From: Brevibacterium sp. p3-SID960 | GTDB lineage: Bacteria; Actinomycetota; Actinomycetes; Actinomycetales; Brevibacteriaceae | DNA length: 64,000 nt | NCBI RefSeq assembly: GCF_025144725.1 | Contig: NZ_JALXKS010000008.1 | Span: forward strand, 1 to 64,000 | Direction: 5' to 3' | Shown here: positions 15,213 through 24,303 of the stretch, one piece after another | Position numbering within the stretch: the first letter of the stretch is position 1 | Layout of the letters: the number at the start of each line of letters is the position of its first letter | The notes under the pieces: model-generated | What the model was told of the DNA's origin: nothing | What the model saw: the letters and a program-made list of their open reading frames with translations, nothing else | Database searches by the model: none | Translations under genes and position numbers: made by a program

Positions 15213-16408
15213 GCGCTGCTGATAGCCCGCTCGTCCTCGGCATCGAATCCTCCTGCGACGAGACCGGTGTCGGGATCGTGCGCGGGCGCACCCTGCTGAC
15301 GAACACCGTCGCCTCCTCGATGGACGAGCATGTGCGCTTCGGCGGTGTCGTGCCCGAAGTCGCCTCCCGTGCCCACGTCCACGCCATCGGCCCGACCATC
15401 GACGAAGCCCTCACCGACGCCGGTGTCACCCTCGATGACATCGACGCGATCGCTGTGACCGCAGGCCCCGGGCTCTCCGGAGCGCTCATGGTCGGCGTCG
15501 CCGCCGCCAAAGGCCTGGCCGCGGCCACCGGGCTGCCCCTGTACGGCATCAACCACTTAGCCGCCCACATCGCCGTTGACCTTGTCGCCGACGACCTGCA
15601 GCAGCCAGCCACCGCCTCCGGAACTGCCGCCGCCTCGGAAACGGCGGACAACGGCCAGCCAGCCACCGCCTCGGGCCCGGTGACCCCGTCGATCGCCCTG
15701 CTCGTCTCCGGCGGGCACACCGAGATCCTGCGCATCGGCGACCTCGTCGACGACATCGAACTGCTCGGCGCCACCATCGACGACGCCGCCGGTGAGGCCT
15801 TCGACAAAACCGCCCGGCTGCTGGGCCTGAGCTATCCGGGCGGGCCGAACATCTCGAAAGCCGCCGCCGGCATCCTCGACGGCACCGGCCAGCCGGGTGA
15901 CCCGGCCAGCGTGAAGTTCCCGCGCGGACTCTCCACCGCAAAGGACCTCCGCGACCCTCAGCGCCGCTACTCCTTCTCCTTCTCCGGGCTCAAGACCGCC
16001 GCCCTGCGGTTCGTCACCGCCTACGAGGCCGCACGCGCCGCCGGCAGCCCGGAGACCAGCCGGCAGCTGACCGACCTGCGCTTAGCCGATGTCACCGCAT
16101 CCTTCGAGACAGCCGTCGTCGACGTGCTCGTGACCAAGACGCTGCTCGCGTGTGAGGATTACGGCATCGACCACGTCATGCTCGGCGGGGGAGTGGCCGC
16201 GAACCGACGGCTGCGCAAGACCTTGGCCGAACGCTGCGCTGAGCGCGGCGTCACCCTGCGGATCCCGCCGCTGAAGCTGTGCACCGACAACGGTGCGATG
16301 GTCGCCGCCCTCGGCGCCGAGCTCGTCACCCGCGGACTGCCGCCCTCACCAGAGGACTTCGCGGTGTTCTCATCTCTGGAGGTGCGCGATGTCTACATCC
16401 GGCCCTGA
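15209..16408 (+). CDS. tsaD: tRNA t6A N6-threonylcarbamoyltransferase with an insert
   Basis: Catalytic subunit of t6A synthesis, an ASKHA-fold metalloprotein. [14 protein letters not shown] opens the protein; the metal-binding HxxxH appears as NHLAAHIA near residue 115. [27 protein letters not shown] and [13 protein letters not shown] are all present. Length 399 is about 50 above normal. The excess is an insert at about residues 130-157 that contains [12 protein letters not shown] and [10 protein letters not shown], encoded by three copies of the dispersed word. The last 20 nt overlap the nudix start. Confidence 0.96.
   Translation: MSAADSPLVLGIESSCDETGVGIVRGRTLLTNTVASSMDEHVRFGGVVPEVASRAHVHAIGPTIDEALTDAGVTLDDIDAIAVTAGPGLSGALMVGVAAAKGLAAATGLPLYGINHLAAHIAVDLVADDLQQPATASGTAAASETADNGQPATASGPVTPSIALLVSGGHTEILRIGDLVDDIELLGATIDDAAGEAFDKTARLLGLSYPGGPNISKAAAGILDGTGQPGDPASVKFPRGLSTAKDLRDPQRRYSFSFSGLKTAALRFVTAYEAARAAGSPETSRQLTDLRLADVTASFETAVVDVLVTKTLLACEDYGIDHVMLGGGVAANRRLRKTLAERCAERGVTLRIPPLKLCTDNGAMVAALGAELVTRGLPPSPEDFAVFSSLEVRDVYIRP
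15610..15680 (+). repeat. Three dispersed-word copies inside tsaD
   Basis: Variants at 15610-15626 and 15628-15643 and CACCGCCTCGGGCCCGG at 15664-15680. They encode TASG or ASE in a surface insert of TsaD, in the same reading frame used in RsmA and the Opp proteins. Confidence 0.7.
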
Positions 16409-16952
16409 CCGCAGCGGATCCCCGGGACCGGACACGGGCCCGACTCCAGCCGAGGCGCGCCGGTCCATGCCGCCGATCGAAGAGCTGCGGGCCCGCCGCC
16501 GCTCCGGCGACGGCTGGATCGAAACCCCGCAGGGACGCTTCTGGGGCAAGTTCGGCGCCGCCGGCCTGCTCATCCACGACCGTGAACGCGGCGTGCTGCT
16601 GCAGCACCGGGTGCCGTGGTCAGCCCACGGTGACACGTGGGGGATCCCCGGTGGGGCGATCGACGCCGATGAGACCCCGACCGCCGGGGCGATCCGCGAA
16701 TGCCATGAAGAAGCCGGTGTGCCCGCGCTTGACGGCACCGGAATCCGGATCCTCGACACGCATGTCGTCGACAAGGACGGCTGGTCGTATACGACCGTCA
16801 TCGCTGAGGCCACCGAGCCGCTAGAGGCCTTCATCGCCGATATCGAAAGCCTCGACCTGCGCTGGGTGCCCCTTGACGAGGTCACCGACTATCCGCTGCA
16901 CCCGGGCTTCGCGGCCGCCTGGCCGCAGCTGCGCGCGGTGCTCAACGCCTGA
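16389..16952 (+). CDS. NUDIX hydrolase
   Basis: A 187-residue pyrophosphohydrolase. The complete Nudix box lies at about residues 93-115 as [13 protein letters not shown] followed by [11 protein letters not shown], matching Gx5Ex7REUxEExGU. The ATG at 16389 has GGAGG 6 bp upstream and lies inside the end of tsaD (20-nt overlap), so translation is coupled. The first 40 residues are polar and Pro/Gly-rich. Substrate unknown; housecleaning of nucleotides or NTP-like damage is the family theme. Confidence 0.9.
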   Translation: MSTSGPDRSGSPGPDTGPTPAEARRSMPPIEELRARRRSGDGWIETPQGRFWGKFGAAGLLIHDRERGVLLQHRVPWSAHGDTWGIPGGAIDADETPTAGAIRECHEEAGVPALDGTGIRILDTHVVDKDGWSYTTVIAEATEPLEAFIADIESLDLRWVPLDEVTDYPLHPGFAAAWPQLRAVLNA

Positions 16953-16989
16953 AACACGGCGCGCACCAGGCGACCGGAACCCCGCCGGC

Positions 16990-17006
16990 GACCGCCTCGG
17001 CAGCGG
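16990..17006 (+). repeat. Dispersed word, variant copy
   Basis: GACCGCCTCGGCAGCGG between the convergent nudix and GCS2 genes. Confidence 0.55.
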
Positions 17007-17022
17007 CGACCCGAACCCGCGA

Positions 17023-18156
17023 TCAGAGCCTGCCGAGCACCCCGGTGTCGAATTCCTCAGCCAGCTGCCGGGCCACAGCGGTCAGCTCGCCGGTGCGGGA
17101 GAACTCCGCGCGCTGACGCTGATAACTCGCCCCGGTCTCAGCGAAGCGCAGCATGTCAGCCAGCTCGTCGACGCAGCCGAGCCGCTCAGCCACCGGCTGC
17201 AGGCGCGCGACCTCAGCGGCGATGACATCGGTGACGAGCCGCTCATCGGCGGCGGCGTTTTCGATGATGATCGCCTCCATCGCATAGCGCGCCGCCCGCC
17301 ACTTGTTCTCCACATGGAACCAATCCGGCATCGTCGGCAGCGTCTCACCGGCATCGAGGCGGGCGGAGAAGTCATCGACGAGGCACTGGACGAACGCGGT
17401 GACGGCGGCGACCTCGCGCAGGCTCGGCAGCGCATCGCAGACCCGCACCTCGATCGTGCCCCACCTGGGCGCTGGCCGGATGTCCCAGCGGATCTCATTG
17501 ATCTCATCGATGACACCGGTGGTGAACATGTCGTGCGTATACGCCTCGTAATCAGCCCACGCATCGAACTGGTACGGCAGCCCGGCCGTCGGCAGCTGCT
17601 GGAACATCATCGCCCGGTTCGAGGCGTAGCTCGTGTCCTGCCCGGACCAGAACGGTGAAGACGCACTCACCGCCTGCAGATGCGGCACATAGGCCAGCAG
17701 TGCGCTCAGGATCGGCAGCACCTTGTCCCGGTCGTCGATCCCGACATGCGTGTGCAGGCCGAAGATGAGCATGTGCCGGCCCCACCATTGGGTGCGGTTG
17801 ATGAGCTCGGCGTAACGTTCGGCCTCGGTGACCTGCTGGTCCTTCCAGCGCGCGAATGGGTGGGTGCCGGCTGAGAGCATCCGAATGCCCAGCGGCTCGG
17901 TGATCTCGTGCAGCTGCCCGATCGTCTCGACCAGATCCGCACTGGCCTGAGCGACGGTGCGGTGCACGCCGGTGACCGCCTCGACGGTGTTCGTCAGCAT
18001 CTCCCCGACGATCCGCCCGCGCAGCGCGGCGCGCTCCTCGACGGCAGCGAGCACCTCGCCGGCACGCGGCACGAGGTCGAGCGAGGCCGCATCGACAAGC
18101 CCGAGTTCCCATTCGACGCCGAGGGTCGACCGTTGAGAGCGCGCGAAATCCACCAT
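17023..18156 (-). CDS. GCS2-type carboxylate-amine (glutamate--cysteine) ligase
   Basis: A 377-residue ATP-grasp-like ligase of the YbdK/GCS2 family, forming gamma-glutamyl amides such as gamma-glutamylcysteine. Seen: GVEWELGLVDAASLDLVPRA at the N-terminus, EMLTNTVEAVTGVH, SAGTHPFARWK, GLHTHVGIDD and WGTIEVRVCDALPS. The ATG at 18156 is preferred over TTG at 18162; a TAGGAT box 6 bp upstream suggests a leaderless message. Diverges from the GH3 gene by 84 bp. Actinobacteria use such enzymes for ergothioneine precursor supply or unknown amides; which applies here cannot be read. Confidence 0.85.
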   Translation of the reverse strand: MVDFARSQRSTLGVEWELGLVDAASLDLVPRAGEVLAAVEERAALRGRIVGEMLTNTVEAVTGVHRTVAQASADLVETIGQLHEITEPLGIRMLSAGTHPFARWKDQQVTEAERYAELINRTQWWGRHMLIFGLHTHVGIDDRDKVLPILSALLAYVPHLQAVSASSPFWSGQDTSYASNRAMMFQQLPTAGLPYQFDAWADYEAYTHDMFTTGVIDEINEIRWDIRPAPRWGTIEVRVCDALPSLREVAAVTAFVQCLVDDFSARLDAGETLPTMPDWFHVENKWRAARYAMEAIIIENAAADERLVTDVIAAEVARLQPVAERLGCVDELADMLRFAETGASYQRQRAEFSRTGELTAVARQLAEEFDTGVLGRL

Positions 18157-18162
18157 GCGCAA

Positions 18163-18168
18163 ATCCTA
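18163..18168 (-). promoter_or_regulatory. -10 box of leaderless GCS2 gene
   Basis: TAGGAT on the minus strand, 6 bp before the ATG at 18156. Confidence 0.55.
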
Positions 18169-18194
18169 CAGAACCCGTGTCATTTCCTGCCTAT

Positions 18195-18213
18195 CCGTTC
18201 CCCGAGGCGGTGG
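18195..18213 (-). repeat. Dispersed word in the GCS2/GH3 divergent promoter region
   Basis: Minus-strand CCACCGCCTCGGGGAACGG, one G longer than consensus. It sits where the -35 region of the GH3 promoter should be. Confidence 0.65.
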
Positions 18214-18228
18214 CCGCGCCGAGCCCGT

Positions 18229-18234
18229 TACGAT
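18229..18234 (+). promoter_or_regulatory. -10 box of leaderless GH3 gene
   Basis: TACGAT, 6 bp before the ATG at 18241. Confidence 0.55.
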
Positions 18235-18240
18235 GGCCTC

Positions 18241-19935
18241 ATGGCTCGCACCTCTTCGATCGTCCTCGCCGGACTGCTCGCCGGCGCCCTCACGCTCACC
18301 GGCTGCAGCCGTGAGCAAACTGAAGGATCCCGGGAGCAGAGCAGCCCTGTGGCTGCTGAGACCCCGGCGGCGAACGTGCCGACGACGAGTGCGCAGCCTG
18401 ACGCCCGGCCTGCCGACTTCACTGACGAGGCGACGGGCATCGTCGCCGAGATGGATGACACGGCGCTGGCCGGGGCGGTCATCATGGGCTCCTATGACGG
18501 CACCGATGCCGCCGCCGGAGCCAAGCTCATCCGCGATCACCAGCTCGCCGGCGTCATCGTCATGCCCTATAACCTCCCGCAGGACGTCGACCGGCAGACG
18601 GTCGGGACGATGACCGAGGAGTTCCGCACAGCTGCCGGTGAGCGCGGCTGGCAGACGATGATCGGCGTCGACCAGGAGGGCGGTCCGGTCACCCGTGCTG
18701 GAAGCGCGGCCGTCGAACTGCCGCCGCTCATGGCCCACGGTGCGGCCGACGATCCGGCGCTGACCAGCCAGATCACTGCTCTGCAGGGCCGTGATCTCAT
18801 CGAACTCGGCTTCACCACCGACTTCGCCCCCGTCGCCGACGTCACCGTCGGCAAGGACGACCCCGCCATCAGCGTGCGATCTGCCGGTGACGACCCGCAG
18901 CGCGTTTCGTCCGTGGTCGAGGCCGCAGTCACCGGTTACGACGAGGCGGGGATCATCTCCTCACTCAAGCACTTCCCCGGCCACGGGGCGCTGACCGAGG
19001 ACTCCCACGAGACGCTCCCGGTGTCGGAGAAGTCCCTCGACGAGCTCGCCGACCGCGACTTCGTGCCCTTCGCCGATGCCGCTGAGGCCGGTGTCGCGAC
19101 CTCGATGATGGTCGGCCACATCGCCCTGCCTGATGATGAGACGCTGCCGGCCTCGCTCAACCCGAAGGCCTACCAGGCGCTGCGTGAGGACGTCGGCTTC
19201 GAGGGCCTCATCGTCACCGACGCCCTGAATATGGGTGCGGTCACGGCCGGCAGCCCCGGCCAGGAGACTGTCAGGGCGCTTGCCGCCGGAGCCGATCTCG
19301 CGCTCCTGCCCCCGGACAGCGCTGCTGCCGCCGAGGCGGTGCGCACCGCGCTTGAAGACGGCACCCTGAAACGCGAGGACCTCAAGGAGTCGGCCACCCG
19401 AGTGGTGGCCGCCCAGCTGTGGCAGACTGCGGTTGCCGGCCAGACCGGTGCTGACCAGACCGCTGCTGACCAGAGCGGTGAGGAGTCCGTGCCGGGCGAG
19501 AATGAACTGCGCCAGCAGCTTGCCGATGCCGCACTGACCGTCATGACAGGCGAATGCCGCTTCGCCGATCCCGTCGACGAGGTCTCGGTCACCGGCTCCG
19601 ACCTGGGTGTCAAAGCCTTCACCGAGGCCGCGGAGGAAGCCGGGCTGAAGGTCACCGACAGCGCTGAGACCACGGTCGCGCTGGTGCCGGGTCCGCTGTT
19701 GGGATCCGAGACCGTCAAACAGGCAACGGCACGGAACTCGACGACAGCCGACATCGCCGTCGCCCTGTCCGGACCGTGGGAGCTGGACGGCTTCGACTCC
19801 GGCACTCAGCTGGCGATCTACGACGACTGGCAGCCGGGCATGGCAGCTGTCGCAAGCTATCTGTCAGGTGATCTTGAGGCCACCGGCTCCCTGCCGGTGC
19901 AGATCGAGGGAGCCGAACCGCCGGACTGCAGCTGA
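18241..19935 (+). CDS. Glycoside hydrolase family 3 lipoprotein (NagZ-like beta-N-acetylhexosaminidase)
   Basis: A 564-residue exported lipoprotein expected to cleave terminal GlcNAc from muropeptides or other glycans outside the cytoplasm. A lipoprotein signal peptide ends in LTGC, with Cys22 as the lipidated residue, followed by a disordered Glu/Ser/Pro linker. The GH3 barrel shows IGVDQEGGPVTR, FAPVADVTVGKDD, LKHFPGHGALTEDSHETLP (the His/Asp catalytic loop of NagZ) and IVTDALNMGAV with the nucleophile Asp. The part beyond about residue 400 is a variable C-terminal domain. Near-leaderless start. Role in wall recycling is inferred from family. Confidence 0.9.
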   Translation: MARTSSIVLAGLLAGALTLTGCSREQTEGSREQSSPVAAETPAANVPTTSAQPDARPADFTDEATGIVAEMDDTALAGAVIMGSYDGTDAAAGAKLIRDHQLAGVIVMPYNLPQDVDRQTVGTMTEEFRTAAGERGWQTMIGVDQEGGPVTRAGSAAVELPPLMAHGAADDPALTSQITALQGRDLIELGFTTDFAPVADVTVGKDDPAISVRSAGDDPQRVSSVVEAAVTGYDEAGIISSLKHFPGHGALTEDSHETLPVSEKSLDELADRDFVPFADAAEAGVATSMMVGHIALPDDETLPASLNPKAYQALREDVGFEGLIVTDALNMGAVTAGSPGQETVRALAAGADLALLPPDSAAAAEAVRTALEDGTLKREDLKESATRVVAAQLWQTAVAGQTGADQTAADQSGEESVPGENELRQQLADAALTVMTGECRFADPVDEVSVTGSDLGVKAFTEAAEEAGLKVTDSAETTVALVPGPLLGSETVKQATARNSTTADIAVALSGPWELDGFDSGTQLAIYDDWQPGMAAVASYLSGDLEATGSLPVQIEGAEPPDCS

Positions 19936-19988
19936 GCGCACCGGCACCCACACGGTCAGCTGATAGCGGCGCTGACCTGCACGAACCG

Positions 19989-20017
19989 TTGAGACACCGG
20001 GTGCCGGAGACTACAGT
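19989..20017 (+). promoter_or_regulatory. Promoter of the mug-like gene
   Basis: TTGAGA (19989-19994), 17 bp, TACAGT (20012-20017). Start near 20024; leader about 65 nt with GGAAG before the ATG at 20089. Confidence 0.55.
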
Positions 20018-20088
20018 GGAGCCAATCCTCAGGATCTGCCTGATCTGGGCAGGCGAGCCCCGAATCCGCGAACGGAAGTGACGGCATC

Positions 20089-20826
20089 ATGGCAGCCCCG
20101 CACCACCCGGCCGACCGGCAGCACCCAGTGCCAGACTCGCCGCCCGGATGCCAGCCCGCAGTGAGCCGGCCAGATCCGCAGGCGACGCAGCCGGCGTCAT
20201 CGTCACGGCGCCGGTCACCGTTGGGCGGTCGCAAGCCGACGAAGGACGACCTGCCGGCCTTCGCCACTGACAACCCGGACTCGGTCGAAGACGTGCTGCC
20301 CGGTCTCGGCGACCCGCCGCTGCGGCTGCTCATCATCGGCATCAATCCCGGCCTGTGGACGGCAGCGGTCAACGCTCCCTTTGCCCGGCCGGGAAACCGG
20401 TTCTGGCCCTCCCTGCACCGGGCGGGCCTGACCGATCACCTCATCGATGCGTCACGCGGACTCGGTCTCGCCGATGAACGCCACCTCATCACCCGCGGCA
20501 TCGGGATCACGAATATCGTCGGCCGAGCCACCGCGCGCGCCGATGAGCTCAGGCCAGACGAACTGCGCGACGGCGCAGCTGCACTTGTGACCCGCATCCA
20601 GACGCTGCGCCCGCAGGCGGCAGCGATCGCCGGGATCACCGCCTTCCGCGCCGCATTCCGGCAGCCGAAAGCCGTGCTCGGCCGGCAGGCCACCACCCTC
20701 ATCGACGGATGGCCGGCAGGCACCCAGCTGTGGGTCGTCCCGCAGCCCAGCGGCCTCAACGCGCATGAGAACATCGACACGCTCGCAGCCAAATGGCGTG
20801 TCGTATGGGAGGCAACCGCACCATAG
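20089..20826 (+). CDS. mug: G/U mismatch-specific DNA glycosylase
   Basis: A 245-residue uracil-DNA glycosylase superfamily protein (MUG/TDG family) that removes uracil or thymine mispaired with G. The active-site motif LLIIGINPGLWTA lies near residue 82, and the second motif is VPQPSGLNAHE near the C-terminus. RPGNRFWPSLHRAGL is also family-typical. The first about 45 residues are a Pro/Gln/Arg-rich disordered extension. GGAAG precedes the ATG at 10 bp. Confidence 0.92.
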   Translation: MAAPHHPADRQHPVPDSPPGCQPAVSRPDPQATQPASSSRRRSPLGGRKPTKDDLPAFATDNPDSVEDVLPGLGDPPLRLLIIGINPGLWTAAVNAPFARPGNRFWPSLHRAGLTDHLIDASRGLGLADERHLITRGIGITNIVGRATARADELRPDELRDGAAALVTRIQTLRPQAAAIAGITAFRAAFRQPKAVLGRQATTLIDGWPAGTQLWVVPQPSGLNAHENIDTLAAKWRVVWEATAP

Positions 20827-20952
20827 GCTGAACCCGCAGGGCTGAACCAGGGCTGAACCCACTGAGCGGAACCGAGTCCCAGCAGGCTGAGCGAAGGGCA
20901 GCGGCAGCGCCGCGCGCGAAGCTGCAGCAGCTCATCTGATCCGGTGCGGTGC

Positions 20953-21855
20953 TCAGCTGTCGACGGGCTTCTCGAACCCGGTGGCGGCCGGCCGGTGGGC
21001 ATCCGATGACCAGCCCGACCAGCTCGGTGCGTAGAGCACCGAATCGATGCCCAGCGTCGCCAGCGCCAGCGCATTGTGACACGCCGTCACACCCGAACCG
21101 CAGTACACGCCCACCGGCGCCTGACCGCCCTCGCCGGTGCCGCTGCCGGCCTCGACATCGATGCCGAGGGCGGCGAAGCGCTGCTTGAGTCCGTCGGCTT
21201 CGAGGAACATCCCATCAGAGAGGTTCCCGGGCGCAGGAGCCGACAGGGCACCGGGAATATGCCCGGCACGTGAGTCCATCGGCTCGGACTCACCGGCATA
21301 GCGCTCAGGCGCACGCGCGTCGATGACCGTGCCCGTGTCCGCCAGCTCGGCGATCCCATCGGCATCGGTGACCGGCAGCTGACCGGGCCGGATCTCGAAG
21401 GCCGAGGCCGGCACCTCGGCGGCGGCGCTCTCAGCAGACCCGGCCTCGACCTCGCGTTCGGCCTGCGTCCACGCGGCATAGCCGCCGTCGAGCAGGCGCA
21501 CATTGCCGACACCTGCCCAGCGCAGCAGCCACCAGGCGCGGGCGGCACCCAGGCCGGGGCCTGCGTCGTAGACGACGATCGGGGTGGCGGCCTCGATCCC
21601 CCACGAACGGACGGTCTGCTCGAACCGGCTCGGGCTCGGCAGCGGGTGGCGGCCCTCGCGGGCGTCGTCGCTGGACCCGGCCAGATCGTCATCGAGGGAG
21701 ACGTAGAGAGCACCGGGGATGTGGCCGGCGGCGAACGCGCCGGAGCCATCGGGCTGCTGCAGGCTCCAACGGACATCGAGCAGCACCGGCGGCGAGGAGG
21801 ACATGCGCTCAGCAGCAAGCTGGTCGACGGTGATGAGGTGATCGGCGCGGGACAT
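20953..21855 (-). CDS. Two-domain rhodanese (thiosulfate/3-mercaptopyruvate sulfurtransferase)
   Basis: A 300-residue protein with an inactive N-terminal rhodanese domain (LLDVRWSL, GHIPGALYVSLDDDLAG) and an active C-terminal one (VIDARAPERYAGE, AGHIPGALSAP). The catalytic Cys lies in VYCGSGVTACHNALAL; the CGSGVTA loop resembles mercaptopyruvate sulfurtransferases. Cytoplasmic sulfur transfer to cyanide or thiols is the family role. ATG at 21855 with GAGAGGAAT upstream. Monocistronic on the minus strand downstream of the methyltransferase gene, with a tandem repeat between. Confidence 0.9.
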   Translation of the reverse strand: MSRADHLITVDQLAAERMSSSPPVLLDVRWSLQQPDGSGAFAAGHIPGALYVSLDDDLAGSSDDAREGRHPLPSPSRFEQTVRSWGIEAATPIVVYDAGPGLGAARAWWLLRWAGVGNVRLLDGGYAAWTQAEREVEAGSAESAAAEVPASAFEIRPGQLPVTDADGIAELADTGTVIDARAPERYAGESEPMDSRAGHIPGALSAPAPGNLSDGMFLEADGLKQRFAALGIDVEAGSGTGEGGQAPVGVYCGSGVTACHNALALATLGIDSVLYAPSWSGWSSDAHRPAATGFEKPVDS

Positions 21856-21955
21856 CGGATTCCTCTCGCTGGATGACAGAACTGGTCAGGGACGGGTGAT
21901 CAGGGGACGGGGGATGCGGAGCACGGGGCGCAGGCGGCGGCGGTTCGGCGGGCAC

Positions 21956-22023
21956 GTCACGGCTCGGCTGCGGCGGGCAGGTCACGGCTCGGCTGCGGCG
22001 GGCAGGTCACGGCTCGGCTGCGG
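21956..22023. repeat. 25-bp tandem repeat, 2.7 copies, overlapping a stop codon
   Basis: Units start at 21956, 21981 and 22006 (GTCACGGCTCGGCTGCGGC then GGGCAG). The last partial copy covers the stop codon and final codons of the methyltransferase gene on the minus strand. Confidence 0.9.
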
Positions 22024-23239
22024 AACCCAGCTCGACGTGATCGGCCAGCAGCACCGCATGCTGCTCACCGACCCGGGTGAAGAACAGAGTGGCGGACTGA
22101 CCGCCCTTGGGCAGCTTGAGCTGGCGGCGCACCTGGTCGGGTGCGATATCAGCCCCGCGCTTCTTGATGACGACCCGGTTGATGCCGCGTTCGATGAGCG
22201 CCCGGCGCAGCGGCTTGATGCCGGCCGGCAGCACATCAGCGATCCGCCAGGCCCGCACCGCCCGGGCGGGCGCTCCAGCAGGCAGCCTGTCCCCGGTCAG
22301 GTAGGCGATCGGGGCGGAGATCCGCCGCACATTCAGAGGCGCGCAGAGCGCGCGCACGAGACCGGCGCGCACGATCGCGCCATCGGGTTCGAAGAGGTAC
22401 GCGCCGAGATCGCCGATGCCGGTCTCATCGTCTGTCGGCACCTCGGATTCGTGGACGGCCAGCGTCCCGCCGTTGCGCATGATCAGAGCGCTGCGGCCCG
22501 GCCGCTGGCACACCGCGCCGTGATACAGCGCCACCTCGACCACATCACCGTCATGCGAAACCCACTGCGCCTCCCAGCCGGGAGGAACCAGGCCATGATC
22601 CAACGCCGGCCCGAGTTTGATCCCGGCACCTGCCACCTCGGCGGCGGCCTTGAACGCCCACGACAGCGACGGCGAGAATGCCTCGGGATCGCTCAGGCGA
22701 GAGGCGCCGCTGGCCTTGCCCGAGGCGGTGTCCCGCCGTGCAGGGTCGAGCCAGAGCGCATCGGTACGGGAGAGATCGTAATCCTCAGCGCGGGCGTGGG
22801 AGACGGTGACGGTGTCGAGGTGCCGCAGGTTGAACGCCGCGATCGCCGCCGTCACCTCATCGGCATCGACAGCCTCAACGCTGGCGCCGAGACCTGCGAA
22901 GGCCAGCGCATCGGCGCCGATCCCGCAGCCGAGATCGGCGATGACCTGGGCACCCCCGGCGGTCATCCGGGCGGCATGATGGGCCGCAACCGGCAGACGG
23001 GTCGCCTGCTCCAGGCCAGGGCGGGTGAAGAGCATATCGGCCGCGAACGGCCCGAACTTCGCCTCCGCCTCCTGCCGCAGCTCGGCTTGGGCGAGCACCG
23101 CAGTCGCGGCCTCAGGACTCAACCCCTGCCGGCGCAGCCGCTCAGCAAGGGCGAGCTCATCGGCACGTGAGTACTCCAGCTCATCGAGCAGGCGGTACAC
23201 CTCGGGGTCGAGCACGGCAGCCAGCGTCTGCGGATCCAT
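22007..23239 (-). CDS. Class I SAM-dependent methyltransferase with THUMP-like domain
   Basis: A 410-residue protein. An N-terminal helical region is followed by a Rossmann methyltransferase core: ADLGCGIGADALAFAGLGA (SAM motif I, near residue 110), AVDADEV, and ALWLDPARR as the motif IV equivalent. The C-terminal part (about residue 310 on) resembles the THUMP-like domain described for this actinobacterial family. The target is probably RNA but is not known. The ATG at 23239 follows a TAGGGT box by 7 bp, making the message leaderless; GTG at 23248 is an alternative. Diverges from rsmA by 71 bp. Confidence 0.82.
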   Translation of the reverse strand: MDPQTLAAVLDPEVYRLLDELEYSRADELALAERLRRQGLSPEAATAVLAQAELRQEAEAKFGPFAADMLFTRPGLEQATRLPVAAHHAARMTAGGAQVIADLGCGIGADALAFAGLGASVEAVDADEVTAAIAAFNLRHLDTVTVSHARAEDYDLSRTDALWLDPARRDTASGKASGASRLSDPEAFSPSLSWAFKAAAEVAGAGIKLGPALDHGLVPPGWEAQWVSHDGDVVEVALYHGAVCQRPGRSALIMRNGGTLAVHESEVPTDDETGIGDLGAYLFEPDGAIVRAGLVRALCAPLNVRRISAPIAYLTGDRLPAGAPARAVRAWRIADVLPAGIKPLRRALIERGINRVVIKKRGADIAPDQVRRQLKLPKGGQSATLFFTRVGEQHAVLLADHVELGSAAEP

Positions 23240-23246
23240 AGATGCC

Positions 23247-23252
23247 ACCCTA
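23247..23252 (-). promoter_or_regulatory. -10 box of leaderless methyltransferase gene
   Basis: TAGGGT on the minus strand, 7 bp before the ATG at 23239. An identical hexamer at identical spacing serves the divergent rsmA gene. Confidence 0.55.
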
Positions 23253-23297
23253 TCGGGTGGCCGGCTCCGTTGTGGTGGACAGCGCCACTGAGTCGTT

Positions 23298-23303
23298 TAG
23301 GGT
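23298..23303 (+). promoter_or_regulatory. -10 box of leaderless rsmA
   Basis: TAGGGT preceded by TT, 7 bp before the GTG start at 23311. Confidence 0.6.
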
Positions 23304-23310
23304 AAGAACC

Positions 23311-24303
23311 GTGACGAACCTCCTCAGTGCCCGCGACATCCGGGCACTCGCCGCCGAAATCGGCCTGCGCCCCACCAAGCAGCGCGGGCAGAACTTCGTC
23401 ATCGACCCCAACACGGTGCGGATGATCGTCTCTGCTGCCGAGCTGGACGAGAACTGCCGGGTCGTCGAGATCGGCCCCGGGCTCGGCTCGCTGACCCTCG
23501 CGCTGTTCGAAGCCGGCCACGCCGTCACTGCCGTCGAAGTCGACCCGGTGCTCGCCGGCCTGTTGCCGGCCACGATCGAAACCCACCACGGTACCGATTC
23601 CGCCTTCGCCCTCGTCACCGCTGACGCACTGCGCATCACCGACCTGCCTGATGCCGCCGGGAGCGCGGCACCTGGCCCGCAGGCACTCGTGGCGAACCTG
23701 CCGTACAACGTCGCCGTGCCGGTGCTGCTGCACTTCCTCGCCACCTTCCCCACCATCGACACGGCCCTCGTCATGGTCCAAGCCGAAGTCGCCGACCGGC
23801 TCGCCGCCGGCCCCGGCTCGCGCACCTACGGGGTGCCCAGCGTCAAGGCCCAGTGGTACGGCACCGTCACCCGGGCCGGCACGATCGGCAAGAACGTCTT
23901 CTGGCCAGCCCCCAACATCGACTCCGGGCTCGTGCGCATCACCCGGCACGCACACCCCTACACCGCTGAGAAGCAGGCGGTGTTCTCCTGCATCGACGCC
24001 GCCTTCGCCCAGCGCCGCAAGACCCTGCGCTCAGCCCTGTCCGGTTGGGCCGGCTCCCCCGCCCGCGCCGAGGAGATCCTCACCGCAGCCGGCGTCGACC
24101 CGCGGGCACGTGGAGAGACGCTGACGATCACCGACTTCATCGCCATCGCCGAGGCGGCGGAGACGACCAGCGCACAGGCGCCCACTGCCTCGGAAACGGC
24201 AACCACCGCCTCGGAAACGGTACCCACCGCCTCGGGAACGGTACCCACCGCCTCGGGAACGACACCCACCGCTTCGGGAACGGGGGAGGAGGACCGGGCA
24301 TGA
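23311..24303 (+). CDS. rsmA: 16S rRNA (adenine(1518)-N6/adenine(1519)-N6)-dimethyltransferase with repeat tail
   Basis: Dimethylates two adjacent adenines near the 3' end of 16S rRNA (KsgA). Core motifs: [14 protein letters not shown] at residues 23-36, [15 protein letters not shown] (motif I), VEVDPVLA, and [14 protein letters not shown] (the NLPY catalytic motif). The GTG at 23311 is chosen because the family begins here ([16 protein letters not shown]) and a TAGGGT box lies 7 bp upstream. The last about 36 residues are five 7-residue repeats of the [14 protein letters not shown] type, absent from ordinary KsgA. Overlaps ispE by 4 nt. Confidence 0.95.
   Translation: MTNLLSARDIRALAAEIGLRPTKQRGQNFVIDPNTVRMIVSAAELDENCRVVEIGPGLGSLTLALFEAGHAVTAVEVDPVLAGLLPATIETHHGTDSAFALVTADALRITDLPDAAGSAAPGPQALVANLPYNVAVPVLLHFLATFPTIDTALVMVQAEVADRLAAGPGSRTYGVPSVKAQWYGTVTRAGTIGKNVFWPAPNIDSGLVRITRHAHPYTAEKQAVFSCIDAAFAQRRKTLRSALSGWAGSPARAEEILTAAGVDPRARGETLTITDFIAIAEAAETTSAQAPTASETATTASETVPTASGTVPTASGTTPTASGTGEEDRA
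24183..24283 (+). repeat. Five-copy 21-bp array of the dispersed word in rsmA
   Basis: Word copies begin at 24183, 24204, 24225, 24246 and 24267, exactly 21 bp apart. The third is the perfect consensus; the others differ at one or two bases. They encode the heptad repeat at the C-terminus of RsmA. Confidence 0.9.
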
